Part shown: positions 55,130-64,000 of the stretch, one piece after another
Layout: every line of letters starts with the position of its first letter
How positions within the stretch are numbered: position 1 is the first letter of the stretch
Position numbers and translations under genes: made by a program
The notes under the pieces: generated by a model
What the model was told of the DNA's origin: nothing
The model's input: only the letters and a program-made list of their open reading frames with translations
Database searches by the model: none
NCBI GenBank assembly: GCA_020853395.1
Contig: JADYYY010000021.1
Coordinates: forward strand, 30,152 to 94,151
Length of the DNA: 64,000 bases
Source: Acidobacteriota bacterium
GTDB lineage: Bacteria; Acidobacteriota; Vicinamibacteria; Vicinamibacterales; SCN-69-37
Direction: 5' to 3'

Positions 55130-56671
55130 TCAACGAGCGCTGCCGACGGCGGCCTCGACTTCGGCGGCGCGGCGCGGCACGGCGCGGGACAACATCTCGG
55201 GCCCATTCGGCGTCATCAGGAACGAATCCTCGACGCGAATCCCGATGTTTCGGTATCGGTCCACCAGCGGCCGGACAGCCTCCGCGTAAGCCTGCATGGC
55301 CGACGACGGCGGCAGCCGATCGAACGCGTCGGGCCGGATGTAAATCCCCGGTTCGATGACGAAGGCCGATCCGACGTCGAGCCGTTCAATCGGTTCGTGC
55401 ACGTCCAAGCCGATGCCATGGACTGGTCCGTGCGGATACCAGAGATCGACCTGGGCGTCCCGTTCGGGCCCACCTGACGCGCGCAGGAATCCCAGCGAGG
55501 CGAGGCCTTCCGCAATTGACTGTCGTACTGCCGCTGTGACGTCGCTCACGGGACGGCCCGGCCGTGCGGCCGCGATCCCCGCATCCTGGGCGCGTAGCAC
55601 CACGTCGTAGATCGCGCGCTGTGCTGACGTGAACCTGCCGCCCACGGGCCAGGTTCGAGTGATGTCACCAGTCAGCCCCTGAAAGCTCCCGGCCGCGTCA
55701 ACGAGGAGCAGGTCGCCCGCCTGCATCTGCCGAGTCGCAGCGAGATAGTGCAGCGTGGTGGCATTTGGACCGCTGCCAACGATCGGCGGGTAACCCCATG
55801 ACATCGCGCCGCGCGACAGGAACCCATGCTCCAGCACGGCCTTGATCTGGTATTCCCACAGGGCAGCCCTCGTCGCTCGCATGGCCTCGAGATGGGCCTC
55901 GGCCGAAATCTGGACGCTTCGGCGTAGCACCCTCTGCTCATAGGGCGTTTTGATTCGTCGTTGTTGGAGCAGGATCTCGGCTGCGCTGACGACTTGGACG
56001 GACGGGTATTTCGCGACAATCGCACGAGCCCAGGCAACCTGCGTCTCGCCGTCTCGACCGAGTCCGAGATCGACGTCGCGATCCGTCACGCGTCCGACCA
56101 CCGCCAGCCGCGCCCGGCCCTGGCGGACGGCGTCGATCACATCGGCGACCTCGCCTGCCGGAAGACCAGCCGATGAGCCTTCGAACCGGCCCGAAAGCAG
56201 CCCGTCGATGAAGCGATCGAACTGCTCACTGCGTTCCTGCACGATCACGGTCTCGATGCCGCCGGCGGAGGTAATCTCCGCTGGCGTCAGCAAGTGGCCT
56301 GACCAGAGCTCGTGCTGCGCGTTCGGCGCTTTCGCGAACACGATCGCCCGCCGCGACCTGGCTCCGGGCAGAAGCACCAGGACCGTGTCCGGCTGGGCGA
56401 TGCCTGTCAGATAGAAGAAACTGGATTCCTGTCGGTACGGGTAGTCGATGTCAGCCGAATAGACGCGCGGCGGCGCGCTCCACAGGACCAGCATGGTCTC
56501 TGCACCGAGCGCGGCCATCGTTCGTGCGCGCCGAGCATTCAGATCGGCGACGAATTCGCCTGGCGTACCGATCGAATGCAGTTGGACGGGCGAGCCCAGG
56601 ACGGTCGACCAAAGACCGGCCGTCGCGACCGCCGCGAGCATCACGCGCCGTGCCGCGCCGGATCTCGTCAC
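55130..56671 (-). CDS. Exported Xaa-Pro aminopeptidase-like protein (M24B)
   Basis: A 513-residue protein with a signal peptide (RRVMLAAVATAGLWSTVLGS) followed by an aminopeptidase P N-terminal domain (RRARTMAALGAETMLVLWSA) and the pita-bread M24 domain. Metal ligands: DAAGSFQGLTGDITRTWP (two Asp), PHGPVHGIGLDVHE (His), FVIEPGIYIRPD (Glu), VEDSFLMTPNG (Glu). GTG 56671 overlaps the stop of the gene upstream (GTGA); GTG 56689 is possible. A periplasmic prolidase in a glycosyltransferase operon is unusual. Confidence 0.88.
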   Translation of the reverse strand: MTRSGAARRVMLAAVATAGLWSTVLGSPVQLHSIGTPGEFVADLNARRARTMAALGAETMLVLWSAPPRVYSADIDYPYRQESSFFYLTGIAQPDTVLVLLPGARSRRAIVFAKAPNAQHELWSGHLLTPAEITSAGGIETVIVQERSEQFDRFIDGLLSGRFEGSSAGLPAGEVADVIDAVRQGRARLAVVGRVTDRDVDLGLGRDGETQVAWARAIVAKYPSVQVVSAAEILLQQRRIKTPYEQRVLRRSVQISAEAHLEAMRATRAALWEYQIKAVLEHGFLSRGAMSWGYPPIVGSGPNATTLHYLAATRQMQAGDLLLVDAAGSFQGLTGDITRTWPVGGRFTSAQRAIYDVVLRAQDAGIAAARPGRPVSDVTAAVRQSIAEGLASLGFLRASGGPERDAQVDLWYPHGPVHGIGLDVHEPIERLDVGSAFVIEPGIYIRPDAFDRLPPSSAMQAYAEAVRPLVDRYRNIGIRVEDSFLMTPNGPEMLSRAVPRRAAEVEAAVGSAR

Positions 56672-58404
56672 CGAAACAGCAGGATCCACTCCGCTCCGCC
56701 GTTGCTAGCCAGCATACGCTTCTGCCATCCGTGCGCTTCAGGATCCTGCAGCAGGCGATCGCCGCCAGGCATCCGGCTGAGATCTCCACGGATCCGAGGC
56801 TGCACGAACAGCGCTGACACCATCGTATCGTCCAGAGCGCGTTCGAGGCCGCCGCCGGCGCTCTGTGCCGCCATGAGGAAATCGTAGCTGTCGTACGACG
56901 CCGCCCCCACGAGGCCCAGATAGGACTGGAGCTCCCAAGCGAAGTCACCGAGGACAACCCGGCCGTTCAGCCGATTCAGCACCGGCACGACAGGCCGCAG
57001 TGCCCGATATGCATTCATCAAAGGACGCGACGAGCGATGTTCTGCATAGTAGGGCGACACGACGATCAGGGAGACGAGCACGATAGCGGCGGCCGCGCGG
57101 CCATGCCACCCGCTCCAGCGGCGCGTCAGGATCTGGACGGCGCTCGCGCAGACCGCCATGAGGCACACGGTCAGACCGAACAGATACGATGGCCGCGGCC
57201 GCTGCGTCAGGATCACCGGCAGTGACACGACAGAGATCGACGCCATCGCGCCCCACAACATCGCGCGGGAACGGTACCAGGCTTGCCACCACTGGCGACG
57301 GTCTCGCCACAGGGCTCGCGCTGCGAGAAGCGTGACGACCAAGGCCGCACCGGACAACACGACTGCCAGTGCGCTATCAGGATGCTCGACGGGCGCATAG
57401 TCCGGGTTCGCGCCGCCCCAGGTTCGATTGAACAACGCCAACTGCAGGCCCGCCGGAACCAGCGCGAGATTCCAGCTCATGTGTGCCAGCACCGCGCGAG
57501 GATTTGCGACGACCATCTGCCGGAACGTGGGCGTCGGCGAGCCGAACGTGGCGGCGGCGAGCGCGTAACACTCGGTCCACGGGCTCTCGTGCCATTCGGG
57601 ATGACGCTGCGAATACCCGAACGCATAGACCTGACACATGTTGACGGTGTGCTTGGCCGCGACGTGTGCGGACAGTGCCGGACCGCGGACGATCGAGCGC
57701 GACAGAAACATGGTGCAGACAACAGCCGCCACCATCATCGGAGCGAGATACCACGCCAGCCGGCCCGACACCCCACGCCACTCCTTCCGGGCCTTGTCCG
57801 AGCGGATCTCGGCAAGCCCACAGAGGCACGCGAAGAGCCCGCTGGCGAGGAAGAGCTCATTTCGCACGAGCACGGCCGATGTCAGGAACACCCCCAGGGC
57901 GAGGCCTCGGCCTACGCTCCCGCGGACGTGCCCGACAATGAGCAGAATCGCGAGAAGAGGTAACAAGGCGAAGAGGTGTACTTCATACAGCGTGTTGAAG
58001 TTGATCGGCATCACCGCCCACCACACGGCGACGAGCAGCGCGAGCGCGGGTGGTAGCAGACGTCGCATGACCGCCAGGACGCCCGCCGTAGCCGCCAGGA
58101 CGATCGCGACACGATGCACCGTGGTCGCCGCGTAGGCATCGCGTAGGAGGGCGTAGACCGTTCCGTAGAACGCCGTGTACAGGGGCGACCAGACGATATC
58201 GACCATGTGCCGATTCGCCCAGAGGGCGGCACCCCGGAAGTAGGAGCTCGTGTCGCCCGTGGTGAGGTCTCGGTACCGCCAGATGCCCCACAGTACTTTT
58301 GTCTGCAGAAGGACCACTGCAGCGTAGCTCGGCCACGCCCGAGCAAAACACCAGGCCAACAGACGATCCGCGCGTCCGGCTGCCGACCGAGCCAGCGAGC
58401 TCAC
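56668..58404 (-). CDS. Multi-pass membrane protein, GT-C glycosyltransferase-like
   Basis: A 578-residue protein with about ten or more hydrophobic helices and a 130-residue C-terminal soluble part. The first loop has DLTTGDTSSYFRGAALWANR and SPLYTAFYG, which match the Asp-rich lumenal loop and layout of GT39/ArnT-like GT-C enzymes that use polyprenyl-phosphate sugars. No exact family motif can be claimed. It sits between a DPM1-like GT2-methyltransferase (overlap ATGA) and the exported M24 peptidase (GTGA), so it could use the polyprenyl sugar made by the former. Confidence 0.7.
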   Translation of the reverse strand: MSSLARSAAGRADRLLAWCFARAWPSYAAVVLLQTKVLWGIWRYRDLTTGDTSSYFRGAALWANRHMVDIVWSPLYTAFYGTVYALLRDAYAATTVHRVAIVLAATAGVLAVMRRLLPPALALLVAVWWAVMPINFNTLYEVHLFALLPLLAILLIVGHVRGSVGRGLALGVFLTSAVLVRNELFLASGLFACLCGLAEIRSDKARKEWRGVSGRLAWYLAPMMVAAVVCTMFLSRSIVRGPALSAHVAAKHTVNMCQVYAFGYSQRHPEWHESPWTECYALAAATFGSPTPTFRQMVVANPRAVLAHMSWNLALVPAGLQLALFNRTWGGANPDYAPVEHPDSALAVVLSGAALVVTLLAARALWRDRRQWWQAWYRSRAMLWGAMASISVVSLPVILTQRPRPSYLFGLTVCLMAVCASAVQILTRRWSGWHGRAAAAIVLVSLIVVSPYYAEHRSSRPLMNAYRALRPVVPVLNRLNGRVVLGDFAWELQSYLGLVGAASYDSYDFLMAAQSAGGGLERALDDTMVSALFVQPRIRGDLSRMPGGDRLLQDPEAHGWQKRMLASNGGAEWILLFR

Positions 58405-59897
58405 ACCGACACGCGCTCCCGCTCCCCGCGTGCTTCGGCGCGTGTGAGGAGCAGATCAAGAGAGGGGTGTGGCTGTGCGACGAGAACTACCTGATAGGAG
58501 AACAAGTTCCGCCACAAACGGATCAAGAGCCTGTTGACCGCGAGAAGGCCGCGAGCTATCCACGTGCTGCCAATGGCGAGCGGAACGGGCGCCGGCATGC
58601 CCGTCATCGAGCGGACCTCGAAGCCCTGCTGCTCGAACAAACGACGGAACGACCGAAACGTGAACAGGCGGGTGTGTGTCAGATCTAGAATCCCGCGCTT
58701 CCCGTAATTGAACTGTCCGATCAGCAGCATCAGCCGCGTCACCACAAATGCCACGTTTCCGGTGCTGGCAATGATCCGCGTCGACGGGCGCCGCCCACAG
58801 GCGCGTCCGAGGTCGGCGACGAACTGCTCGGGTCGTGCGAGGTGTTCCAGCACGTCCAGCAGTAGCACGCAGTCGAAGGCCGCGACGTCGACCGGCGGCA
58901 GGCCGGCATTCAGGTCATGGAGGTGGAATCCGTCCAGCGCGACGTCCGGATGCGGCGACCGCTGGTCCACGCCGACCACGTAGTTCCCGTTGGCCCGAAT
59001 CGCGGCGGCTACCCGACCGCCCGCACACCCGAGATCGAGCGTCCTTGTTCCCGAGCCGACGGTTCTGAGGGCGAACGTATGGGGGCTCTCGAATGCGACC
59101 TTCGAGTGGTAGGTCTCGACCGGAGCGGCCGGCTGAGCGCAGTCGAACTTGGGTTCGTAGAAGATGCCCAGATCCTGCGCTTTGGCCTTCAAGACGGCTA
59201 TCATCACGTCCTTCGCGTACTTCAGCCCGTTCACCCGGCAAATCTCGTCCCCGTAGTACGTCGGGATGGGCCGCTCCGCGATGCGCAGCCCCGCCCTCAG
59301 CAACTGCACGATGATCTCCGTGTCGAAGTGGAAGTCGTTCGTGTTCCGGTCAAATGGCACCTGCGCCAGCGCCCGGACCGCATACACGCGATAGCCCGAA
59401 TGGTACTCGCTCAGCGCCGCCCCAAGGACTCGGTTCTCGCACCACGTGAGGATGCGGTTGCCCACGTACTTGTAGAAAGGCATGCCGCCTTGGAGTGCGG
59501 AGCGCTCGGACAGCATCCGCGATCCGAAGCAGACATCCGCAGATCCGTCATGAACGGGACGCACGAGGTCAGGCAGACATTCGGGCGCATATTGGCCGTC
59601 GCCATGGAGCAGCGCAACGTAGTCGAACTTCTGCGTAATGGCGTACTGATAGCCGATCTTCTGGTTGCCGCCGTAGCCTTGATTCACCGGATTGAACAAC
59701 ACGCGGATCGGGAACCTCACCGCGCCGCGCCCTGCTGCGGCCTGGGTGATCTCGAACGTCCGATCGTGCGAAGAATCGTCGATTACCAGGATCTCGGTGT
59801 CGTACGTGTCTCCGAGTGACGGCGGTATCCTCGACAGCACTCCATCGATCGTGTGTTCGGCATGATAGGCCACGACGAAGATCAACAGCCGGGGCAT
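58401..59897 (-). CDS. Fusion of GT2 (dolichyl-phosphate-mannose-synthase-like) glycosyltransferase and SAM methyltransferase
   Basis: A 498-residue two-domain protein. Residues about 1-240: GT-A fold with LLIFVVAYHAEHTI, ILVIDDSSHDRT (DDS), NQGYGGNQKIGYQYA, LLHGDGQYAPE (metal-binding acid) and GYRVYAVRALAQV. Residues about 275-420: methyltransferase with LDLGCAGGRVAAAI (motif I), VVGVDQRSPHPDVAL, FDCVLLLDVLEHLARPEQF and later TRLFTFRSFRRLFEQQGFEV. The C terminus has one hydrophobic stretch. ATG 59897 is selected; GTG 59903 and ATG 59951 are possible. It is the first gene of the surface-sugar operon. Confidence 0.85.
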   Translation of the reverse strand: MPRLLIFVVAYHAEHTIDGVLSRIPPSLGDTYDTEILVIDDSSHDRTFEITQAAAGRGAVRFPIRVLFNPVNQGYGGNQKIGYQYAITQKFDYVALLHGDGQYAPECLPDLVRPVHDGSADVCFGSRMLSERSALQGGMPFYKYVGNRILTWCENRVLGAALSEYHSGYRVYAVRALAQVPFDRNTNDFHFDTEIIVQLLRAGLRIAERPIPTYYGDEICRVNGLKYAKDVMIAVLKAKAQDLGIFYEPKFDCAQPAAPVETYHSKVAFESPHTFALRTVGSGTRTLDLGCAGGRVAAAIRANGNYVVGVDQRSPHPDVALDGFHLHDLNAGLPPVDVAAFDCVLLLDVLEHLARPEQFVADLGRACGRRPSTRIIASTGNVAFVVTRLMLLIGQFNYGKRGILDLTHTRLFTFRSFRRLFEQQGFEVRSMTGMPAPVPLAIGSTWIARGLLAVNRLLIRLWRNLFSYQVVLVAQPHPSLDLLLTRAEARGERERVSV

Positions 59898-59983
59898 GGG
59901 CACAGTCAGGATCAGATTCGGTCTGCGGACGGCACCGTGATTGTAGTGCACGGACGAGCAAGGCTTGCCGCGACGATTGCTCG

Positions 59984-61477
59984 CTACACTGCTGTCGACT
60001 GTGGGAGGACGATCTCGACACGCGCGCCGCCTTCCGGGCGGTTCGACGCGGTGATTTGGCCGCCGTGCCGTGTCACGATGGCTCGGACAATCGACAGCCC
60101 CAGGCCGGAGCCCGACGGAATGTCGGTGCCGGTGCGGGACTGATCGACCTTGTAGAACCGATCGAAGACTCGATCCAGGTGCTCGGTGGGAATCCCCTGA
60201 CCGGTGTCCTCGACGGACAATCGCGTGCCCTTCGGATCAGCTTGCGCGCGAACCGCGATGGTCCCACCGTCCGGTGTGTGCCGGATCGCATTTGCTACGA
60301 GGTTCTGCAGTGCCTGCTCGAGCCTGTTCGGATCTCCGCTCAGCGTCATGGCTTCCGGCTCGATCGTCGTCAGCAATGCGATTCCCCGGTCGGCGAGCAC
60401 CTGCTCGTGCCGTCGCCGGATTCGATCGAACAGCTGCGGAATCGCTACCGGCTCGATGCGCCATGTCCCTCCGCCGCCTTCGAGCCTCGCGAGATCGAGC
60501 AGGTCCCCGATGATGTGTTCCAGGCGTTCGGCCTCCTCGCTGATGATCTGCAGGTAGCGCGACTGGGTCTCGGCGTCGAGCGAGACCTCTTTCATCTGGA
60601 GCGTCTCGACGTAGCCGCGCACGGCCGCGAGTGGCGTCATCAGCTCGTGCGACACGTCGGCAAGGAGCTGCCGTCGCGTCCGATCCGAGCGTTCGAGCGC
60701 CGTCGTGCGCTGCTCCAGCTCAGAGGCCATCTCGTTGAATACGCCTGCAAGCGCCGCGACCTCGTCGCCGCCCGCAACTGGAGCGCGAACGCCCAACTCG
60801 CCCGCGCCGATCGCCCGGGCCGCATCCTGCAGATGACGCAGCCTTCTGCGCGCCGGGCGGAAGATCACGAGAGCCGCCACCGCGGTGCCGGCCGTCAGGA
60901 GCACGGCTGCTACGGCTCCCAGGAGTGGCCCAAGGTCTCGGGCCGCCATCCACAACGGAGGCGGCTCGAGCGGCACGGCCGCGATACCGGTCACGGTGCC
61001 GTTGACGACGACCGGTGCGAACTCCCCGCTTGGTGGCGGCACGCCGGCGGGCCCGGACGAGCCGCGGCCGAACTCACGCCAGCCAGACCGTTCGCCACGG
61101 TCTCGTCGTCCCCCTTGCATCCCCTCGAAGATGCGTCCGCGGGCCTGGCGCGCGAGCATCGGCGGCGGGGGCACGCGATGATTCACGACCGTACGCCCAT
61201 CGGCGAGGACGACCACGAAGCCGCGTGACGAGCCCGAGTAGCGTTCGTTGATGAACCTGTCGAGATCGGCGTCGGGCCTCTCGCTAAGCAGTCCTGAGAC
61301 ATCCGCCGCCAGCGCGGCAGCCAGTTGTGCCGGCGTCCGGTTCGGAAACAGATCCGCCATCCGGCCGGTCATCCAGAGGAAGACGATCGCTTGCACGAGC
61401 AGCACCGCCGCCAGGACCCCGACGAAGCCCAGCGCGATGCGCCAATAGAGGCTGCGATACCAGACGGGTTCAGACAT
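59984..61477 (-). CDS. HAMP-domain sensor histidine kinase
   Basis: A 497-residue inner-membrane kinase: TM1 (about 15-36), a periplasmic sensor of about 150 residues with a Gly/Arg-rich insertion (GGRRDRGERSGWREFGRG), TM2 (about 185-208), HAMP, the dimerisation and H-box DVSHELMTPLAAVRGYVETL (phospho-His near 276), N-box QNLVANAIRHTPDGG, G1 DTGQGIP, F-box FDRFYKVDQS, and G2 GSGLGLSIV. Overlaps the response-regulator stop by 8 nt. Sensed signal unknown. Confidence 0.93.
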   Translation of the reverse strand: MSEPVWYRSLYWRIALGFVGVLAAVLLVQAIVFLWMTGRMADLFPNRTPAQLAAALAADVSGLLSERPDADLDRFINERYSGSSRGFVVVLADGRTVVNHRVPPPPMLARQARGRIFEGMQGGRRDRGERSGWREFGRGSSGPAGVPPPSGEFAPVVVNGTVTGIAAVPLEPPPLWMAARDLGPLLGAVAAVLLTAGTAVAALVIFRPARRRLRHLQDAARAIGAGELGVRAPVAGGDEVAALAGVFNEMASELEQRTTALERSDRTRRQLLADVSHELMTPLAAVRGYVETLQMKEVSLDAETQSRYLQIISEEAERLEHIIGDLLDLARLEGGGGTWRIEPVAIPQLFDRIRRRHEQVLADRGIALLTTIEPEAMTLSGDPNRLEQALQNLVANAIRHTPDGGTIAVRAQADPKGTRLSVEDTGQGIPTEHLDRVFDRFYKVDQSRTGTDIPSGSGLGLSIVRAIVTRHGGQITASNRPEGGARVEIVLPQSTAV

Positions 61478-62207
61478 CGGTGAACTTGTAACCCGTGCCC
61501 CACACGGTCAGGATCAGCTTCGGATCTCTCGTGTCGGCCTCGATCTTCTGCCTGAGCCGTTTGATCAGAGTATCCACGCTTCGCTCGGTGACGTGCGTCT
61601 CGGGCGTCCATACCCGATCGAGCAGCGTCTCGCGTGTGAAGACGATGCCAGGGTGCGCAGCGAGCAGGAATAGAACATCGAATTCATGGGGCGTGAGCTC
61701 GATCGGCTGACCGTCGAGCATCGCCTGCCGGCGCCTCGCGTCCAGTCGAAGCGGCCCGGCTTCGACGACATCTGCCTGTGGCGAGGCCGGGCCATCAGAT
61801 CGACGAGGTCGCCGGAGCAACGCCCGTACACGAGCCACGAGCTCGCGAATGCCGAACGGCTTCGTGAGGTAGTCGTCGGCGCCGCTTTCCAGGCCAAGGA
61901 CCTTGTCGGACTCATCGCGTCGTGCCGTGAGCATGAGAATGGGCACGTCGCCATTCTGCAACTGCCGGCGGATCGATCGGCACACCGCGACACCGTCCAC
62001 GTTCGGCAGCATCAGATCGAGAATGACCAGGTCGAAGCGCTCGGCCTCGGTTCGTCGGATCGCTTCATCACCGGCATTTGCCACTGCGACGTCGAGTCCC
62101 TCCAGACCGAGATGAAGAGTCACGAGATCGCGAATGTGCCGTTCGTCCTCGACCACCAGGGCACGGCGTCGAGGCGCCGAACCGGTCTCGTCTGCCGTCG
62201 TCACCAC
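61470..62207 (-). CDS. OmpR/PhoB-family response regulator
   Basis: A 245-residue regulator: receiver with VVEDERH, phospho-acceptor Asp in LVILDLMLPNVDG near residue 64, MLTARRDESDK, and KPFGIRELVARV, then a winged-helix trans-activation domain (LTPHEFDVLFLLAAHPGIVF, ERSVDTLIKRLRQKIEADTR, GTGYKFTDV). Start GTG 62207 or the next GTG, with GAGGAGGAG upstream and TAGCAA before that. Upstream of and overlapping the kinase. A target promoter is not evident from the window. Confidence 0.94.
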   Translation of the reverse strand: MVTTADETGSAPRRRALVVEDERHIRDLVTLHLGLEGLDVAVANAGDEAIRRTEAERFDLVILDLMLPNVDGVAVCRSIRRQLQNGDVPILMLTARRDESDKVLGLESGADDYLTKPFGIRELVARVRALLRRPRRSDGPASPQADVVEAGPLRLDARRRQAMLDGQPIELTPHEFDVLFLLAAHPGIVFTRETLLDRVWTPETHVTERSVDTLIKRLRQKIEADTRDPKLILTVWGTGYKFTDV

Positions 62208-62453
62208 GTGGCTCCTCCTCTATTGCTAGAACACCCGTCGAAGGGACGTGTGACAAGAGCATGACACGGGCGTGAAGAGAATATGACGCCTGCCTCGGCG
62301 TGTCCGCCACGACCGGCCGCTCTCATCCCACCGCCCGCCGTCGGACCGACTCGCGCGCACGCAGCTTGTTTTCAAGTATCGTCTCTTCACTGGAGGCGCT
62401 TCCCAGGGGCCCGCGCATTCGGCGCGCTTCGTTCGTCCCGGGCAGCCGATGGT

Positions 62454-63140
62454 ATGCCTGAACTGCTGGCCAACGCACTGGCCGCCGGTCCCACGCTCGC
62501 GTGGGAGACGGTAGCGGTGCGACTCGTATTCGCCCTCGTCTTGGGCCGACTCGTCGCCGTGGTCTATCTCTGGTCTCGACCGGGCAGCGAGCGCACGCCG
62601 ACGTTTCCGACCACGCTCGTCCTGCTGACGGTGCTGATCGCGATGGTCACCCAGGTCATTGGCGACAACGTCGCGCGCGCGTTCAGCCTCGTGGGTGCGC
62701 TTTCGATCGTCAGATTCCGGACGGTGGTGCGCGACACGGAGGACACGGCCTTCGTCATCTTCGCCGTCATCGTCGGAATGGCGGTTGGCGGCAACAACGT
62801 ACCGGTCGCCGTGACGGGCATCGCCATCGTGACGGCGGCGGCGTTCTGGATGAAGCCGAAGGGGCTCGACGGCGCCGGTGGTCTGGAGTATACGCTTACG
62901 GTCCGTGTTGGCATCGGCCAGAATCTTCATGCCCTGGTAGGTAAGACCATCGAGACACACACGCTGGACCATCGCCTGCTATCGCTGACGACGGCCAAAC
63001 AGGGGCTATCCCTCAACGCCTCCTACCTGATTCGGCTGCGTCCGGACAGGCTCCCTGACGACCTTCTCAAGCAGCTCAACGGCACCGACGGCGTGCAGGA
63101 CGTCGGCATTTCGACGACACGAGAAGAGAACGAGGGGTGA
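62454..63140 (+). CDS. DUF4956 membrane protein
   Basis: A 228-residue protein with four N-terminal helices (about residues 20-40, 50-70, 100-115, 118-132) around the DUF4956 signature VGALSIVRFRTVVRDTEDTA near residue 80, followed by AVIVGMAVGGNNVPVAVTGI and a C-terminal soluble alpha-beta domain (LTVRVGIGQNLHALVGKTIE, SYLIRLRPDRLPDDL). The first part is reminiscent of MgtC/YhiD-type membrane modules. Function unknown; in other bacteria DUF4956 genes sit near VTC-type polyphosphate or CotH proteins, neither of which is here. ATG 62454 has no strong ribosome binding site. It faces the rRNA operon end. Confidence 0.82.
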   Translation: MPELLANALAAGPTLAWETVAVRLVFALVLGRLVAVVYLWSRPGSERTPTFPTTLVLLTVLIAMVTQVIGDNVARAFSLVGALSIVRFRTVVRDTEDTAFVIFAVIVGMAVGGNNVPVAVTGIAIVTAAAFWMKPKGLDGAGGLEYTLTVRVGIGQNLHALVGKTIETHTLDHRLLSLTTAKQGLSLNASYLIRLRPDRLPDDLLKQLNGTDGVQDVGISTTREENEG

Positions 63141-63150
63141 GGTGCCTTGG

Positions 63151-63169
63151 CCCTGCCTGCGGGGCAGGG
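63151..63169 (+). terminator. Possible terminator after the DUF4956 gene
   Basis: CCCTGCC pairs with GGCAGGG over a TGCGG loop, followed by GGTTCCTCC. It lies 10 nt after the stop. Weak T tract. Confidence 0.4.
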
Positions 63170-63252
63170 GTTCCTCCTCGACCGTCAGTAGCGGTCCTGG
63201 AGAGCCGATCATCCTCATCCGGCAGCCAACAAGACGCGTGCAGAAAGCAGAA

Positions 63253-63280
63253 AGGCCGGACGCCTCTCGGCGTCCGGCCT
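63253..63280 (-). terminator. rRNA operon terminator hairpin
   Basis: AGGCCGGACGCC and GGCGTCCGGCCT form a perfect 12-bp stem with a 4-nt loop, 7 nt after the 5S 3' end on the minus strand, with a TTTTTT run between 5S and the stem and TTTCTG after it. It could also stop plus-strand transcription arriving from the DUF4956 gene (A-run follows on plus). Confidence 0.8.
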
Positions 63281-63287
63281 GAAAAAA

Positions 63288-63405
<118 letters not shown>

Positions 63406-63592
63406 AACCAAATTTCAAGGTGTGGCGACGGAACATACGCCCGTCGGCACGTGCGGGTGGGAGCGCATTTCGCCTCCCAGCCGCAAAACGTTCTGACAGC
63501 TGAATATCCTGCAAACGGTAGTTTCTCGTCACCACGCCAACCACGCGTGCTGAGAATGTGCTGGCTGCGAGTCCAGCGAAAAGAATCAATGA
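63406..63592 (-). other. 23S-5S internal transcribed spacer
   Basis: A 187-nt spacer with no tRNA. It should be removed by processing. Open frames that cross it are not genes. Confidence 0.8.

Positions 63593-64000
<408 letters not shown>

Noticed and set aside
62208..62453. Search for a riboswitch or small RNA in the gap between the response regulator and DUF4956 genes
   Set aside because: Only a likely -10 (TAGCAA) and GAGGAGGAG for the regulator are visible; no conserved RNA motif recognised.

Overview
The window is a high-GC, gene-dense bacterial chromosome segment. It most likely comes from Acidobacteriota, in or near the Vicinamibacteria (former subdivision 6). The basis is a combination of families rather than a marker phylogeny: an acidobacterial VWFA-related secreted protein, an ADOP/MacB-type FtsX permease, a TonB-dependent receptor with an N-terminal carboxypeptidase-regulatory-like domain, a CBM9/DUF5916 outer-membrane protein, a BACON-repeat lipoprotein and a DUF5916/HrpB/Dus neighbourhood. 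The cell is clearly diderm. The long open frames antisense to almost every gene are GC3 artefacts and were left out.

Layout. 1-7651 (minus): one tightly coupled operon tilS-ftsH-folP-histidine phosphatase-cdaA-cdaR-glmM, joining tRNA-Ile2 maturation, membrane proteolysis, folate, c-di-AMP synthesis and UDP-GlcNAc precursor supply; glmM runs off the window. 7754-9533: a CAU-anticodon tRNA, queA and a DUF4112 membrane protein. 9610-14462 (plus): glgX and an ADOP permease, separated by a degenerate repeat tract. 14539-15233: back-to-back remnants of IS3- and IS701-family transposases. 15252-19171 (minus): yebC-ruvC-ruvA-ruvB-fabH. 19324-20567 (plus): a compact four-gene cassette (small protein, short nucleotidyltransferase-like protein, RHH antitoxin, PIN toxin). 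20616-34133: VWFA protein, methyltransferase, unknown 6-TM protein, dienelactone hydrolase, DUF5916 protein, HrpB helicase, Dus3-like enzyme and TonB-dependent receptor. 34210-37725 (plus): a three-subunit succinate dehydrogenase of the Sdh1 type. 37753-41591 (minus): membrane-fusion protein plus two MacB-like permeases with no ATPase beside them. 41847-44673: zinc metallopeptidase facing an msrB-msrA-CDF operon. 44764-49687 (plus): unknown exported/anchored protein, patatin, M1 aminopeptidase, SDR. 49844-54072: BACON lipoprotein, TPR protein, Lgt, zinc aminopeptidase. 54055-59897 (minus): surface-glycosylation-like operon (GT2-methyltransferase fusion, GT-C-like membrane protein, exported Xaa-Pro peptidase) and a ROK kinase. 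59984-62207: two-component system. 62454-63140: DUF4956 membrane protein. 63253-64000 (minus): the 3' end of an rRNA operon (23S end, 5S, terminator).

Two window-wide patterns stand out. First, about ten genes have a TANNNT -10 hexamer ending only 6-9 nt before the start codon, so their mRNAs should be leaderless; two divergent gene pairs appear to share one symmetric -10. Second, a degenerate repeat family built on AAGCCGTAAGCC-like words, in both orientations, occupies several intergenic gaps between 7.65 and 23.7 kb. No CRISPR array, prophage, replication origin or recognisable riboswitch was seen. No gap above about 300 bases lacks a feature: the longest plain gaps are 11719-11975 (repeat tract plus a possible gene remnant), 41592-41846 (promoter and ribosome binding site only) and 62208-62453 (two divergent promoter regions).
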